This document shows, piece by piece, positions 1 to 8,508 of a stretch of DNA of 64,000 bases. The first letter of the stretch is position 1, and every line of letters begins with the position of its first letter. The translations under genes were made by a program, and so were the position numbers. The notes beneath the pieces are model-generated. The model saw only the letters and a list, made by a program, of their open reading frames with translations, made no database searches and was not told the origin of the DNA. Origin of the DNA: CAVWXT01 sp963759115. Its GTDB lineage: Bacteria; Planctomycetota; Planctomycetia; Pirellulales; Thermoguttaceae. The stretch is taken from contig CAVWXT010000005.1 of NCBI GenBank assembly GCA_963759115.1, positions 682,001 to 746,000 of the forward strand. Reading direction: 5' to 3'.

Positions 1-830
1 TCCTCCCGCAGCCGCATCCGCGACTTCATCACCCGCCACCACTTTTCTGCCCGCTCCCGATAGCGGGGCTTCTGCGTCACGCCGTGCATAGCCAGCAGCC
101 AGCGGGCGATGGCGTTTTGCTTGTTGGCCGGCAACGAGAAGCCGTCGGTGTTCCGGCGATCATACCCTTCGGTCCATTTGCCGGTCTGCTGGTCGATGCC
201 AAACAGCGGAACGACCCAGACCCCGCCGGCCGGCACCTCGCGCCAGCAACCGCGTTCGTCCCATTTCTCGAAAATCCGCTCGGCCAGCTTGATGTATTCC
301 TCGGCCCGCTGCCCGTGCTTCTGCCGGAGCGCCGGCGTTTTCAAGATCGCATCGGCCATCAGGACTACGGGGTGCAGCCCCATCGCCTCGCCCAACAGGT
401 TGTCGGTGTACTGTGAGGCGACCGAGCTGGTGCTGGCGCCGTCGGCCTTCGGCCATCCGATGTGCCCGTCCGGCTCGGTCACGCCGCGCTTGATCCAGGC
501 GTCGGCCCAGTCCATCAGCATGTCCACCCACTTGGCGTCTTGCGTGGCCAGATAGCCGTAGTAGAAGCCGTTCAAGAACGGGCTCACGAGCCAGCCGACT
601 TCCTCGCCGGTTTCTTTGTCGCAGTAGCGGTTGCGGGCGTCTTGGACGATGCCCTTCTCCCAGCGTGCCAACCAGTCCTTGCGCAAGGCTTGCTCGGCCC
701 CATCGGCCGAACTTCCGCCAAGCACTGTGAGTGCGCCGATGCCCAGGGAACAAGCCGCGGGGGCCGCGCAAGTGGCCGCCGCCCGCCGCAGGAACTCTCG
801 CCGCCCGATGTCTTTTGTGGTTTTGCGCAT
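1..830 (-). CDS. Tat-exported protein, probable alpha-barrel fold (3' end cut by window)
   Basis: The start codon at 830 opens a frame that runs off the left edge without a stop (276 codons visible). Residues 8-40 form a twin-arginine signal: GRREFLRRAAAT followed by a hydrophobic Ala/Gly/Leu stretch. Export of a folded protein is therefore likely. The mature part is rich in Trp, Tyr and regularly spaced helices, for example WLVSPFLNGFYYGYLAT, DMLMDWADAW and WLLAMHGVTQKPRY. This resembles the (alpha/alpha)6 barrels of carbohydrate-active or DUF-type planctomycete proteins, but I recognise no catalytic motif. The fold is an inference and the reading frame is clear. The two longer overlapping antisense frames lack protein-like composition. 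Confidence 0.8.
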   Translation of the reverse strand, partial: MRKTTKDIGRREFLRRAAATCAAPAACSLGIGALTVLGGSSADGAEQALRKDWLARWEKGIVQDARNRYCDKETGEEVGWLVSPFLNGFYYGYLATQDAKWVDMLMDWADAWIKRGVTEPDGHIGWPKADGASTSSVASQYTDNLLGEAMGLHPVVLMADAILKTPALRQKHGQRAEEYIKLAERIFEKWDERGCWREVPAGGVWVVPLFGIDQQTGKWTEGYDRRNTDGFSLPANKQNAIARWLLAMHGVTQKPRYRERAEKWWRVMKSRMRLRE

Positions 831-997
831 GATGTCCAAGTTACCATTCGGCTGCGGGGGCGAAAGTGCCCTCGTAGAACGGAATTCATTCCGTTCTGGC
901 CGATTGAATTAATTCCGGCCGAGCGGAGTGAAATCTGCTCAACGGCAAGCTGCCATCGGGGCTTCCCTTCAGAACGAGTTCCTCTTAGCATAAAGGC

Positions 998-1864
998 ATG
1001 TGCGGCACCCAGGAACTCGACCGGTCCGACGGACAGTCTACCGAGGGGGGGCACTTTGCCTGGAAGGGACTGATTCTGCTGATGCTCGCGGCGCCGGTGT
1101 CCGGTCTGCTGTTGGCCTGGGCCGGGCACGTGGCTCAGACCTACTTCGCCCCGCTGATCCTGTTCCCCGTGCTGCTGGGCATTTCCGCCGGCATCGCCAT
1201 TGTGGCGTTCGTGCGTTTCGCGCAAATCGGAAATCGGCCCACGATCATCCTGGCCGCCGTGCTGGCGGCGGCCGTAGCTGCCGCGGGTCAGCACTATTTC
1301 AACTATCTCGCCACGTATCACTGGCGGCGTCCGGCGGTCGATGCGGGCCTGCCAGTGGGGCAAGAAGACCTGTCGGCGATCCTGCGAGAGATGGCGCCGA
1401 GCTTCGGCGACTTCATGCTGTTAAATGCCAACCAAGGCCGCCCGTTGTTTCCCGGCTACATGGCGCACGGCTGGGTTGCCTGGCTGAGTTGGACAATTGA
1501 CGCCCTATTGGTCGTGGCCGCGGCGGCCGCGGTGACTGTGCCCGCCACGCGCGTGCCGTTCTGCAACCGTTGCAGGAGCTGGTATCGCACGATCCGCGGC
1601 GGGCGAATCGACGTGCTCACCGCGCGGCGTCTGGCCGAACTGGTTGGCGTCCAGGAGGTCAACCATCCCCGCTCGGCCCGCTATCGCCTGTCGAGTTGCC
1701 AGGGCGGTTGCGGACCGACGCGGCTCGAACTGTCGTGGGAAGAAGCCAACGGCGCCGTGGACCTCGCGCGGGTCTGGCTCGACCCCGCCACGCGGAACCA
1801 GGTGGCCGCGATCCTCGACGGCCTGGCCGATGGGGATGCGGAAGCAACGAATGACGAGGAGTAG
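998..1864 (+). CDS. Membrane protein with four-cysteine C-terminal region
   Basis: This 288-residue protein has three hydrophobic segments in the first 100 residues (about 22-45, 50-74 and 81-97) and a fourth near 167-186 (Ala/Val-rich). A soluble tail follows. The tail holds a CNRC pair near residue 189 and a CQGGC pair near 233, a spacing that would suit a metal-binding ribbon, although no known family is recognised. It is transcribed in the same direction as acpS 144 bases downstream, with a repeat tract between them. The start at 998 has only a weak AAAGG in front of it. Function unknown. Confidence 0.7.
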   Translation: MCGTQELDRSDGQSTEGGHFAWKGLILLMLAAPVSGLLLAWAGHVAQTYFAPLILFPVLLGISAGIAIVAFVRFAQIGNRPTIILAAVLAAAVAAAGQHYFNYLATYHWRRPAVDAGLPVGQEDLSAILREMAPSFGDFMLLNANQGRPLFPGYMAHGWVAWLSWTIDALLVVAAAAAVTVPATRVPFCNRCRSWYRTIRGGRIDVLTARRLAELVGVQEVNHPRSARYRLSSCQGGCGPTRLELSWEEANGAVDLARVWLDPATRNQVAAILDGLADGDAEATNDEE

Positions 1865-1895
1865 CGGATCGTGCGATGACCAGTCCAACATCCGA

Positions 1896-1977
1896 GGTCT
1901 TTGGTTTTGGGACTTTGGTCTTGGGACAAAGCCCAAAGACCCAAGTCCAAAGTCCCAAGTCCGAAGTCCGAAGCCCC
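1896..1977. repeat. Imperfect inverted repeat tract of GACTTTGG / CCAAGTCC words
   Basis: The tract is built from reiterated GGGACTTTGGTCTTGGGAC-type words followed by their complements CCCAAAGACCCAAGTCC. It can fold into a long imperfect hairpin between the membrane-protein gene and acpS. The same word family recurs at 13646-13712 and 48501-48590, always between genes. It could act as a transcription end or be a mobile repeat; the sequence alone does not decide. Confidence 0.65.
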
Positions 1978-2008
1978 TGACCTCTGAACCCCGACCCCTG
2001 AACCCTCC

Positions 2009-2413
2009 ATGCCCAACGTCATTGGCATCGGCACCGACATCACGGAATGCCTGCGGATCGCCCGGATGATCGAGCGGCACGGCGAGTATTTCATCAACCG
2101 CGTGTATACGCCGGTGGAGATCAAGTACTGCCAGAGCCGCAAGCAGGCGACGCAACACTACACCGGCCGCTGGGCCGCCAAGGAGGCGATCCTCAAGGCC
2201 CTGGGCACGGGCTGGCGGCGGGGCATCTCCTGGCGCGACATCGAGGTCCGCAACGAGCCCGGCGGCAAACCGGTCGTGGCCGTCCGCGGCGGCGCCAAAG
2301 ACGTGGTGGAGCAACTCGGCATCAGCGAAATCCACGTCACGATCTCCCATTGCCGCACCCACGCCACGGCCTTCGCGATCGCCGTGGGGAAGGAGAAGAA
2401 GGGGGAGGGGTGA
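2009..2413 (+). CDS. acpS: Holo-[acyl-carrier-protein] synthase
   Basis: This 134-residue protein transfers the 4'-phosphopantetheine arm of CoA to the serine of acyl carrier protein, activating it for fatty acid synthesis. The family landmarks are present. GIGTDITECLRI near the N-terminus carries the metal-binding Asp. RWAAKEAILKALGTG is the central Glu/Lys helix. VTISHCRTHATAFAIA is the C-terminal strand. Length is typical for AcpS. It acts in the cytosol, probably as a trimer (family knowledge). The next gene starts 43 bases later on the same strand, so cotranscription is possible. Confidence 0.95.
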   Translation: MPNVIGIGTDITECLRIARMIERHGEYFINRVYTPVEIKYCQSRKQATQHYTGRWAAKEAILKALGTGWRRGISWRDIEVRNEPGGKPVVAVRGGAKDVVEQLGISEIHVTISHCRTHATAFAIAVGKEKKGEG

Positions 2414-2456
2414 AACGGCGGAAGTGCTCAAAACCCAAGGAACACGGGGCAGCATA

Positions 2457-3707
2457 ATGGATTCAGCAGAGAAAACGCGTGATAACGACACCGTGGCGAT
2501 TGTGAGCCGCGGCCCGATCCTGTGGGTCTTGCTGGCCGCAATCGTTGTTCTTGCGGTCCCACTGGTTATTGCCCACTTCTTCTTTTATTGGGATTGGTAT
2601 CGGCCATGCGTGCTCGTTTTCTACGGCATCATGGCTATCACTCCTTTGCTGCTGGCGAGAATAGCTCCGAAAGCCGCGACCTTTGACACGCAATGGTTTC
2701 CCCACGCGTGGTTACATTGGTTGTGGTTCTTGGGCATGGTGCTCCTCGTATTTGTCTGTAGGGGACTTGCGTTACGGCTCGCATATTTCCCGGAAGCCGC
2801 CCCTTACGGGATGCCTGAGATACCTACGGCAGCGACCGTCATTTTCGCGGCGGTCACTGCTGTGTTGATTGGCCCGATCGCGGAAGAAATCTTCTGGCGT
2901 GGCTATCTTCTTGAACAACTGAGAAAACTCACACCTTCCGCCATTGCGCTCTTGATCCAATCGCTGCTATTCGGTCTTGCGCACGCTCATCGCAGTAACA
3001 CATGGTTTGCCGTGAGCCAAGGTTTCTTAATTGGCCTCGTATTGGGCATGTGGCGGATCAGGTTCAGGAGCCTTGTTCCGCTTATGCTTGCTCACATGAT
3101 TTTCAACGGCGTTGTCGCACTCCCTGTCTTGATGGAGCGCTACCGCGCCGCTAAGCCTTTCGTCGAGATTGACCAGCGTGGCGGAGGGCCGTACGCCGAG
3201 TACGTCAAGAACGTCCGCTCGAATCCGAAGTGTCGGCAGATCGCGGTGCTCACCAGAGAACCGCCCGAGAAAGCGGTACCGGCCATTATCGGTTTCCTGG
3301 CGGATGACGATCAAACTGTCCGGGCCTTTGCGGGATTGACACTCGTCGAGCGTTACCGGCGCGAGGCAGAGCCGTATCTGAAGGAGGCACTGTCGTCTCG
3401 CGACAAGAACACCCGTGTCGAGGCATTGCTCGCTGTTTGTCTGGGCCATTATGCACGATTGAAGCAAAAAGTGCGAGATATTGCCTGGTCTGACGACGAC
3501 CCGAAGGTTCAGTCTGTAGCGGTGAACGCGTTGGGGGAAATCGAAGACGAAGAGGGCCTTCGCGATATTGCACAAAGGCATCCCACAGAGAGAGTTCGCC
3601 AGTCCGCGGAACGATGGTTGGAGGACTTGCGGCCAAAACCGGCCGATAGTTCGCCTCCTCCAGAGGAACCCAAACCGTCGGCCCAATCGACGGAGAATCC
3701 GGAATAG
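2457..3707 (+). CDS. CPBP-family intramembrane metalloprotease fused to HEAT-like repeats
   Basis: About 416 residues. The N-terminal half has hydrophobic segments and the CPBP (CAAX protease/bacteriocin-processing) motifs: EEIFWR near 142, FGLAHAH near 172 and HMIFNG near 212. The Glu pair and the two His would bind a metal and cleave membrane substrates. After about residue 255 the protein becomes soluble and contains helical repeats such as PAIIGFLADDDQTVRAFAGL and SVAVNALGEIEDEEGLRDIA, typical of HEAT/PBS-lyase repeats that bind partners. A proline-rich tail follows. The start at 2457 is preferred over the in-frame ATG at 2424, which lies almost against acpS. The fusion suggests a protease with a built-in substrate-recognition scaffold. 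Confidence 0.85.
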   Translation: MDSAEKTRDNDTVAIVSRGPILWVLLAAIVVLAVPLVIAHFFFYWDWYRPCVLVFYGIMAITPLLLARIAPKAATFDTQWFPHAWLHWLWFLGMVLLVFVCRGLALRLAYFPEAAPYGMPEIPTAATVIFAAVTAVLIGPIAEEIFWRGYLLEQLRKLTPSAIALLIQSLLFGLAHAHRSNTWFAVSQGFLIGLVLGMWRIRFRSLVPLMLAHMIFNGVVALPVLMERYRAAKPFVEIDQRGGGPYAEYVKNVRSNPKCRQIAVLTREPPEKAVPAIIGFLADDDQTVRAFAGLTLVERYRREAEPYLKEALSSRDKNTRVEALLAVCLGHYARLKQKVRDIAWSDDDPKVQSVAVNALGEIEDEEGLRDIAQRHPTERVRQSAERWLEDLRPKPADSSPPPEEPKPSAQSTENPE

Positions 3708-3755
3708 CCTCTCCGGCGACGATTTGCCATAAGAGCGTCGGGGGTGCGCTGCGAG

Positions 3756-4370
3756 CTACGCCAGCCACTGCCGCCCGGTTTCGACGTGGGTCACTTCAAT
3801 CCGCGGCCGCGTACTGCCCGACACTAAGCGAAACCGCAATGGAACCACGGTGCTGCTCAAGGATTCGTTGCCCGTCACAGTCGCACGGCCCGTTATCTCC
3901 AGCCGACCATCTTGCTGGCGGTAGAGTTCCAGCCTCCACGGGTGCCGGTCGAGGATCAGCAGTTCGCGGACGCCGATCCGGCTGTAGAAGTCGATCTTCT
4001 CGCGGGTGCGGTCGCCCGAACTGGCGACTTCCACCACGAAGTCCGCCCCGCCTCGCCAGTGCGCGTCGCAATTTGTCGCCTTGGTATTTCGGAGGAAGAC
4101 GACCACGTCGGGACAACGGTAATCGTGTTCCCAATCTTCCGCCGACCCGGCGAGATTGACTCCCGGCAGGACCTCGCCAAGTCCCTCGTCGCCCACAACC
4201 TCGTCCAGAATGGAGGCCAGACGGAATACAATCTGCTGATGCTCGTTGTTGGGCAACGGGACCATCATGTAGACGCCCTCCCACACTTCGTCGTGATGAT
4301 CGGCGCCCCAGGCGCGACGCTGATCGATCAGACGCTCGTCCAACCGAGAATCCGTGATCAGACCGGCCAT
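3756..4370 (-). CDS. Uma2-family (DUF820) putative endonuclease
   Basis: This 204-residue protein carries the Uma2 signatures DYRCPDVVVFLR, GGADFVVEVASSGDR and KIDFYSRIGVRELLILD. These contain the Asp, Glu-x-Ala and Lys/Arg positions of the PD-(D/E)XK-like fold of this family. The family is widespread in cyanobacteria and planctomycetes and its biological role is not established. I chose the start at 4370 because GAGGTG stands a few bases upstream; the frame is open as far as 4499 but that part has no homologous look. It is convergent with the CPBP gene and divergent from the TauE/SafE gene. Confidence 0.85.
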   Translation of the reverse strand: MAGLITDSRLDERLIDQRRAWGADHHDEVWEGVYMMVPLPNNEHQQIVFRLASILDEVVGDEGLGEVLPGVNLAGSAEDWEHDYRCPDVVVFLRNTKATNCDAHWRGGADFVVEVASSGDRTREKIDFYSRIGVRELLILDRHPWRLELYRQQDGRLEITGRATVTGNESLSSTVVPLRFRLVSGSTRPRIEVTHVETGRQWLA

Positions 4371-4567
4371 CTCAACACCTCGCATCCTGGCGCCAATCTG
4401 CCCCGCAAGGTCAAGCAGGAAATGCGCCTTCCGTCCACTCGATCCATGCAAACAGTATATCGCCGCCAGTACCCGGAGACAAGCGGAGCATGCGTCCAAG
4501 GCTCAGCCCTTGAGGGTCTGCCGCCAAGGTGTATCATAGAACTCCGAATCGGATCGGCTGCCGCAAC

Positions 4568-5404
4568 ATGACCACTCTCACGCTCACCTCGCTCGTCTGG
4601 CTGGCCTCCTTGGGCGCGGGCTTTCTGGGCGCACTCACGGGGCTGGGCGGCGGCGTGGTCATCATCCCGGCGCTCACGTTGCTCTTCGGCGTCGACATCC
4701 GCTACGCGATCGGCGCTTCGCTGGTCTCGGTCATCGCGACCTCGTCGGGCGCGGCCGCCGCCTACGTCAAGGAAGGCTACACGAACATGCGGATCGGCAT
4801 GTTCCTGGAAATCGCCACCACGGTGGGGGCGCTGGTGGGGGCTTCGGCGGCCGTGCGGCTCTCCACCCACGTCGTAGCCGTGATCTTCGGCGCCGTCCTG
4901 ATCGTGTCGGCCTATCTCACCAGTCGCCCTCGGCGGCAACGCCCTGGTGACGGCCGGCCCGACCCGCTCGCCGCGTGGCTCAAGCTCGACGGCAGCTATC
5001 CGGGCGACGCCGGCCCTGTCAGCTATCGCGTCCGCGGGGTGCCCGCCGGGTTCGGCCTGATGTTTGTTGCCGGGGCCGTCTCGGGACTGCTGGGAATCGG
5101 TTCCGGGGCGCTCAAGGTGTTGGCCATGGACCAGGCGATGCGGATTCCGTTCAAGGTTTCGACCACCACCAGCAACTTCATGATCGGCGTGACCGCGGCC
5201 GCCAGCGCCGGCGTGTACCTCAACCGCGGCTACATCGATCCGGGGCTGGCCATGCCCGTGATGCTGGGCGTGCTCCCCGGCGCCCTGCTGGGGGCCCGCG
5301 TGCTCGGCCGGACCCAGACCAAGGTGCTCCGCACGGTCTTCGCCGTAGTGATTGTGCTATTAGCCCTGGAGATGATCTATAACGGCCTGACGGGGAGACT
5401 GTAG
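4568..5404 (+). CDS. TauE/SafE-family sulfite/anion exporter
   Basis: About 278 residues, nearly all hydrophobic. The two halves each begin with a Gly-rich turn: GALTGLGGGVVIIPAL near the N-terminus and GLLGIGSGALKVLAMD in the second half. This internal duplication is typical of TauE/SafE (DUF81) carriers, which are thought to move sulfite, sulfoacetate or similar anions across the inner membrane. The substrate here is not determined. Only one base separates it from the DUF1634 gene, a recurrent neighbour of this family, so the two are surely one operon. ATG at 4568 is favoured because the residues before it are not membrane-like. Confidence 0.9.
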   Translation: MTTLTLTSLVWLASLGAGFLGALTGLGGGVVIIPALTLLFGVDIRYAIGASLVSVIATSSGAAAAYVKEGYTNMRIGMFLEIATTVGALVGASAAVRLSTHVVAVIFGAVLIVSAYLTSRPRRQRPGDGRPDPLAAWLKLDGSYPGDAGPVSYRVRGVPAGFGLMFVAGAVSGLLGIGSGALKVLAMDQAMRIPFKVSTTTSNFMIGVTAAASAGVYLNRGYIDPGLAMPVMLGVLPGALLGARVLGRTQTKVLRTVFAVVIVLLALEMIYNGLTGRL

Positions 5405-5405
5405 T

Positions 5406-5804
5406 ATGAGCGAACCGCAGGAACGGGCGGGCGCGGCCGACCGGCACATGGAGACGATCATCGGCAACCTGTTGCGGACCGGCGTCCTCTTGGCCGGCGC
5501 CGTGGTGCTGTGCGGGGCCGTCGTCTACCTGGTGCGCCACGGCGGCGACAGGCCCGACTTCCATCTCTTCCGCGGCGAGCCGGCCGACCTGTGTTCCTTG
5601 ACGGGCATTGTGGCCGACGCCCTCCACTTGAGCGGCCGCGGCATCATTCAACTCGGGCTGGTGCTGCTGATCGCCACACCCGTGGTGCGGGTAGCCGCCT
5701 GTTCGATTGCCTTCGCCCGCCAACGCGATCGGCTCTATGTCGCGGTCAGTCTGGTCGTGCTGAGCTTTCTGATGTACAGCCTGCTGGTCGGGTCGTTTCT
5801 GTAG
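5406..5804 (+). CDS. DUF1634 membrane protein
   Basis: This 132-residue protein has three hydrophobic helices (about 22-45, 75-95 and 107-130). The pattern LLRTGVLLAGAVVLCGAVVYL followed by GRGIIQLGLVLLIATPVVRVA matches DUF1634, a small membrane family found beside TauE/SafE carriers. It starts directly after the stop of the exporter gene, so translation is probably coupled. It is presumably an accessory subunit of the exporter; that is inference from gene order, and no activity is known. Confidence 0.88.
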   Translation: MSEPQERAGAADRHMETIIGNLLRTGVLLAGAVVLCGAVVYLVRHGGDRPDFHLFRGEPADLCSLTGIVADALHLSGRGIIQLGLVLLIATPVVRVAACSIAFARQRDRLYVAVSLVVLSFLMYSLLVGSFL

Positions 5805-5837
5805 GTGCCCGACGTAACCGTTCACAGGTCGTGGAAC

Positions 5838-5918
5838 GTAGAAGCGGCATCTTGCCGCTTCCGACCGCGGTGCGAGATTGTCGCTCTACCGAACAACGCG
5901 GCAAGATGCCGCGTCTAC
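5838..5918. repeat. Dispersed palindrome family D, copy 1
   Basis: The element begins GTAGAAGCGGCATCTTGC and ends GCGGCAAGATGCCGCGTCTAC-like. Each arm is itself a small palindrome (GAAGCGGCA/TGCCGCTTC and CGCGGCA/TGCCGCG), and the two arms also pair with each other across the whole element. Further copies lie at 30762-30844, 44554-44664 and 47100-47150. It occupies the space after the DUF1634 gene and could end transcription there. Confidence 0.8.
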
Positions 5919-5977
5919 ATCGGCCGTGGAATGGCGCCAACCGCCCAGGGCCGATCAGTTTTCCCAAATAGGATTTG

Positions 5978-6763
5978 ATAGGGGTAGGGAAGGCCGGTTA
6001 AGTTCCCGGCCTCCCCTCCCTCCGAACCGGACTGGCGGATTTCCCGCATCCGGCTCTCCGGTTAGTGGTGTTACCTCGTAGAGGATTGGTGAACCGAGCG
6101 CGGGAAGGAAACAAGGTTCCTTCTCGGGATCGGCAGAAGCGAAAGGCCCTGACCTTCACGGGAAGGCCACCAACATGCAACATCGACGGTGCGGCCAATC
6201 TGAGCCAAGTTACGTGTGCCTGACGCAGTCCGTCGTGGCTAGTCGTTGCCGACACTCGCGGTACGGTGTGGTTTTGGCCGTGCGTCATGTTTCATCCACT
6301 TTCCTGCGTCCCTTTGCTCGACGGGCATTGCCCCGCTTCCTCGCTCGTATGGACGCTCTGACTCCTGGGCGGTCGATTCTTCGTATCCTTATCAGGGACA
6401 ATGAACTTCGTCCTTGTACCCGCCCAGGTCTCCTTGCTTCATGTATCAAACCTTCCGACCGTTCCGCCTCCAACCACCTGTTGCCGCCTCTGGGGCTTGG
6501 TTTGGTTTCCCCCCGGAGCTTACCGCGCGGTCTGCCGACCGCATCCCTTGCGAGGACCACAGCGTCACTTGGGCTTCGCCTTTTCCTAGCAGGCTCGCCA
6601 CGACAACCGGCCGAATCGAGTTCGTCATCCTGCGGACCAGCCGTTCACCTTCAGTTGCTCTCCACCCCCTCTCACGAGGACGCAGTTACTTTCGGTTACG
6701 AAGTTCAAACCCAATTTCGACAAGGACTTGCACCTTGCTGATTCGATACACTCACAAGCGCAC
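5978..6763 (-). mobile_element. ORF-less group II intron (bacterial class C-like)
   Basis: Read on the minus strand, the element opens with GTGCGCTTGTGAG, a good match to the group II 5' end consensus (GTGYG). It closes with a domain V hairpin at 6058-6021 (GAGCCGGATGCGG, a GAAA loop, then TCCGC and TCCGGTTC). A domain VI-like stem follows, with a branch-point A and the end CCCCTAT at 5978. At about 786 nt it holds only the ribozyme. No reverse transcriptase is encoded, and only about 250 nt lie between the usual ORF start area and domain V. In domain V the bulge reads CAG where I expect ACG, so activity may be lost. If still active it would need a maturase from elsewhere. The open frames on both strands here are by-products of structured RNA. 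Confidence 0.8.
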
Positions 6764-6765
6764 TA

Positions 6766-6828
6766 GGAGGCGACTCCTGTCGCCGATTTGCAGTAGTTTT
6801 CGGGCAATCGGCGACTGGAGTCGCCTCC
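6766..6828. repeat. Perfect-arm hairpin directly upstream of the group II intron
   Basis: Two 23-base arms (GGAGGCGACTCCTGTCGCC... and its complement, one mismatch) flank a 17-base loop. On the minus strand the hairpin ends two bases before the intron 5' end. Class C group II introns are known to insert just after terminator-like stem-loops, so this is the expected target. Part of its right arm, GGAGTCGCCTCCCACAGTGA, is repeated in tandem up to 6860. Confidence 0.8.
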
Positions 6829-7034
6829 CACAGTGAAAAGGAGTCGCCTCCCACAGTGAAGAACTGATCGGCTCTGGCCAACCGCGCCGCCGCCTGTTCA
6901 AGCCCCGCGCCACGCGATATAGTAATCTCCAGAGTTTGCGTTCCCAGAAGAAGCCCATTTCGCACGTTTTTGCCTGCACCGCACAAACGGCCAGATCAGC
7001 AAATCCGGGGAAATGAACCAATTGGAGACCTGTC

Positions 7035-8426
7035 ATGGCACACGAAGCCAAGGCCGCGTCGCCTCGCGTCGCAATGGGCATCGATCGGCGAGGTTTTCTG
7101 GATGCGACGCTGGGGACCGCGGTCGCGGTCGTGGTCGCCTCCCAGTCTGCTGTATCATCTGCGGCTGACGCGCCCGCCGAGACTGCCGTTTACGCCGAGA
7201 ACTTTCGCACGCCGGTGGTCGATCGGTTCCAGGTCGTCGTCGCCGGCGGAGGGCCGAGCGGCGTGATTGCGGCGGCCGCCGCGGCGCGATCCGGCGCCCG
7301 CACGCTCTTGATCGAGCGTTATCCGTTTCTGGGCGGAAACGGCACGGCCGGGCTGATGACGTGCTACAATGGCTTCCGCAATCAGCGGCCCCCCGACGCC
7401 CTGCAAACCGTCAAGGGGATTCCGGCCGAGTACATCGCCGAACTGGCTCGCTTGGGCGGCATCACCGACGTGGTTTCGTATGCCCAGCCTCAGCACGACG
7501 CTCGCGGGGGCGACCTGCCCTACTGCATCGGCTTCGACGCCGAGGCGGCCAAGGTGGCATCGCTCAATCTGTTGAAGAAGGAAGGCGTGACGCTGCGGTT
7601 GCACAGTTGGGTGGTGGGGCCCATGCTCGAGGGCTCGCGGGTCACGGGGATCATTGCCGAATCCAAGTCCGGGCGGCAGGCCATCGCGGCCAACGTGGTG
7701 ATCGACGCCACGGGCGACGGCGACGTGGCCGCGCGGGCCGGCGCCCCCTTGATGATGCCCGCCGAACAGGGCGACCGCATGAACATGAGCTTCATGTATC
7801 AACTCGGCGGCGTTGCGGCGACTGTGCCCGGAGCAGACGGCGGAATACGGATCGGCGACCGCGTGGTGCGATGGGGACCGGGTGTCGGGGGCGACGGCCT
7901 GGACGTCGAAAACCTCACGCGCGCGGAGGTCGAGGCTCGGCTGAAAGTGTGGGAGCAAGTCGGGGCCATGCGCAGCCGCAGCGGCTACGAGTCGGTCTAC
8001 CTGGCCCAAACGGCCACGGGGATCGGCGTGCGGGAGACGCGCCGCGTCCGGGGCGAATACGTGCTCACCGAGCAAGACGCCATCCGCGGCACCCGCTTCC
8101 CCGACGTGGTCGCCATCAGTTCCAATCCCATGCCCGGCTACCACGGCCGCCGCTTCTTCTTCGAGCACGAGGGATTTGATATTCCTTACCGCTCGCTCGT
8201 GCCGGAGAAGATCGAGGGGCTGGTGCTCACGGGGCGGTGCATTTCCTGCGAGCAGGGCCCCTTCCAGTCGGCCCGGTCGATGGCGCCGGCGATGGCCGTC
8301 GGGCATGCCTCAGGCTGCGCCGTGGCCCTGGCAGCAACGAGGAACACGCCGCCGCGGAAGATCAACGTCAAGGAGCTACAGAAGTTGCTGGTGAGCCAGA
8401 AAGCAGAGTTGCGCATGCCAGTGTGA
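7035..8426 (+). CDS. Tat-exported FAD-dependent oxidoreductase
   Basis: This 463-residue protein begins with a twin-arginine leader (IDRRGFLDATLGTAVAVVVA), so it is probably exported folded with its cofactor. A dinucleotide-binding motif, VVVAGGGPSGVIAAAAAA, follows near residue 68 with an acidic end of strand two (LLIERYPFLGGNGTAG). The C-terminal LVLTGRCISCEQGPFQSARSM region is typical of the FAD_oxidored family (PF12831), which planctomycetes carry in large numbers. The substrate is unknown. A GGAGA box stands six bases before the ATG. The aldo/keto reductase gene follows 82 bases downstream, also with a secretion leader, so the two may work on one sugar or polyol pathway in the periplasm. 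Confidence 0.88.
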   Translation: MAHEAKAASPRVAMGIDRRGFLDATLGTAVAVVVASQSAVSSAADAPAETAVYAENFRTPVVDRFQVVVAGGGPSGVIAAAAAARSGARTLLIERYPFLGGNGTAGLMTCYNGFRNQRPPDALQTVKGIPAEYIAELARLGGITDVVSYAQPQHDARGGDLPYCIGFDAEAAKVASLNLLKKEGVTLRLHSWVVGPMLEGSRVTGIIAESKSGRQAIAANVVIDATGDGDVAARAGAPLMMPAEQGDRMNMSFMYQLGGVAATVPGADGGIRIGDRVVRWGPGVGGDGLDVENLTRAEVEARLKVWEQVGAMRSRSGYESVYLAQTATGIGVRETRRVRGEYVLTEQDAIRGTRFPDVVAISSNPMPGYHGRRFFFEHEGFDIPYRSLVPEKIEGLVLTGRCISCEQGPFQSARSMAPAMAVGHASGCAVALAATRNTPPRKINVKELQKLLVSQKAELRMPV

Positions 8427-8508
8427 GCATGGCGCCATTGGAAGAACTTCCGACGCGTGAGGAAAGCCCCTTTCGTACGAACCTTGGATCGAGACAGAAG
8501 GTGTAATC

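Noticed and set aside
6175..6741. Long open frame of 188 codons on the plus strand
   Set aside because: It is the antisense of the group II intron ribozyme; composition is not protein-like and the strand carries clear intron ends.
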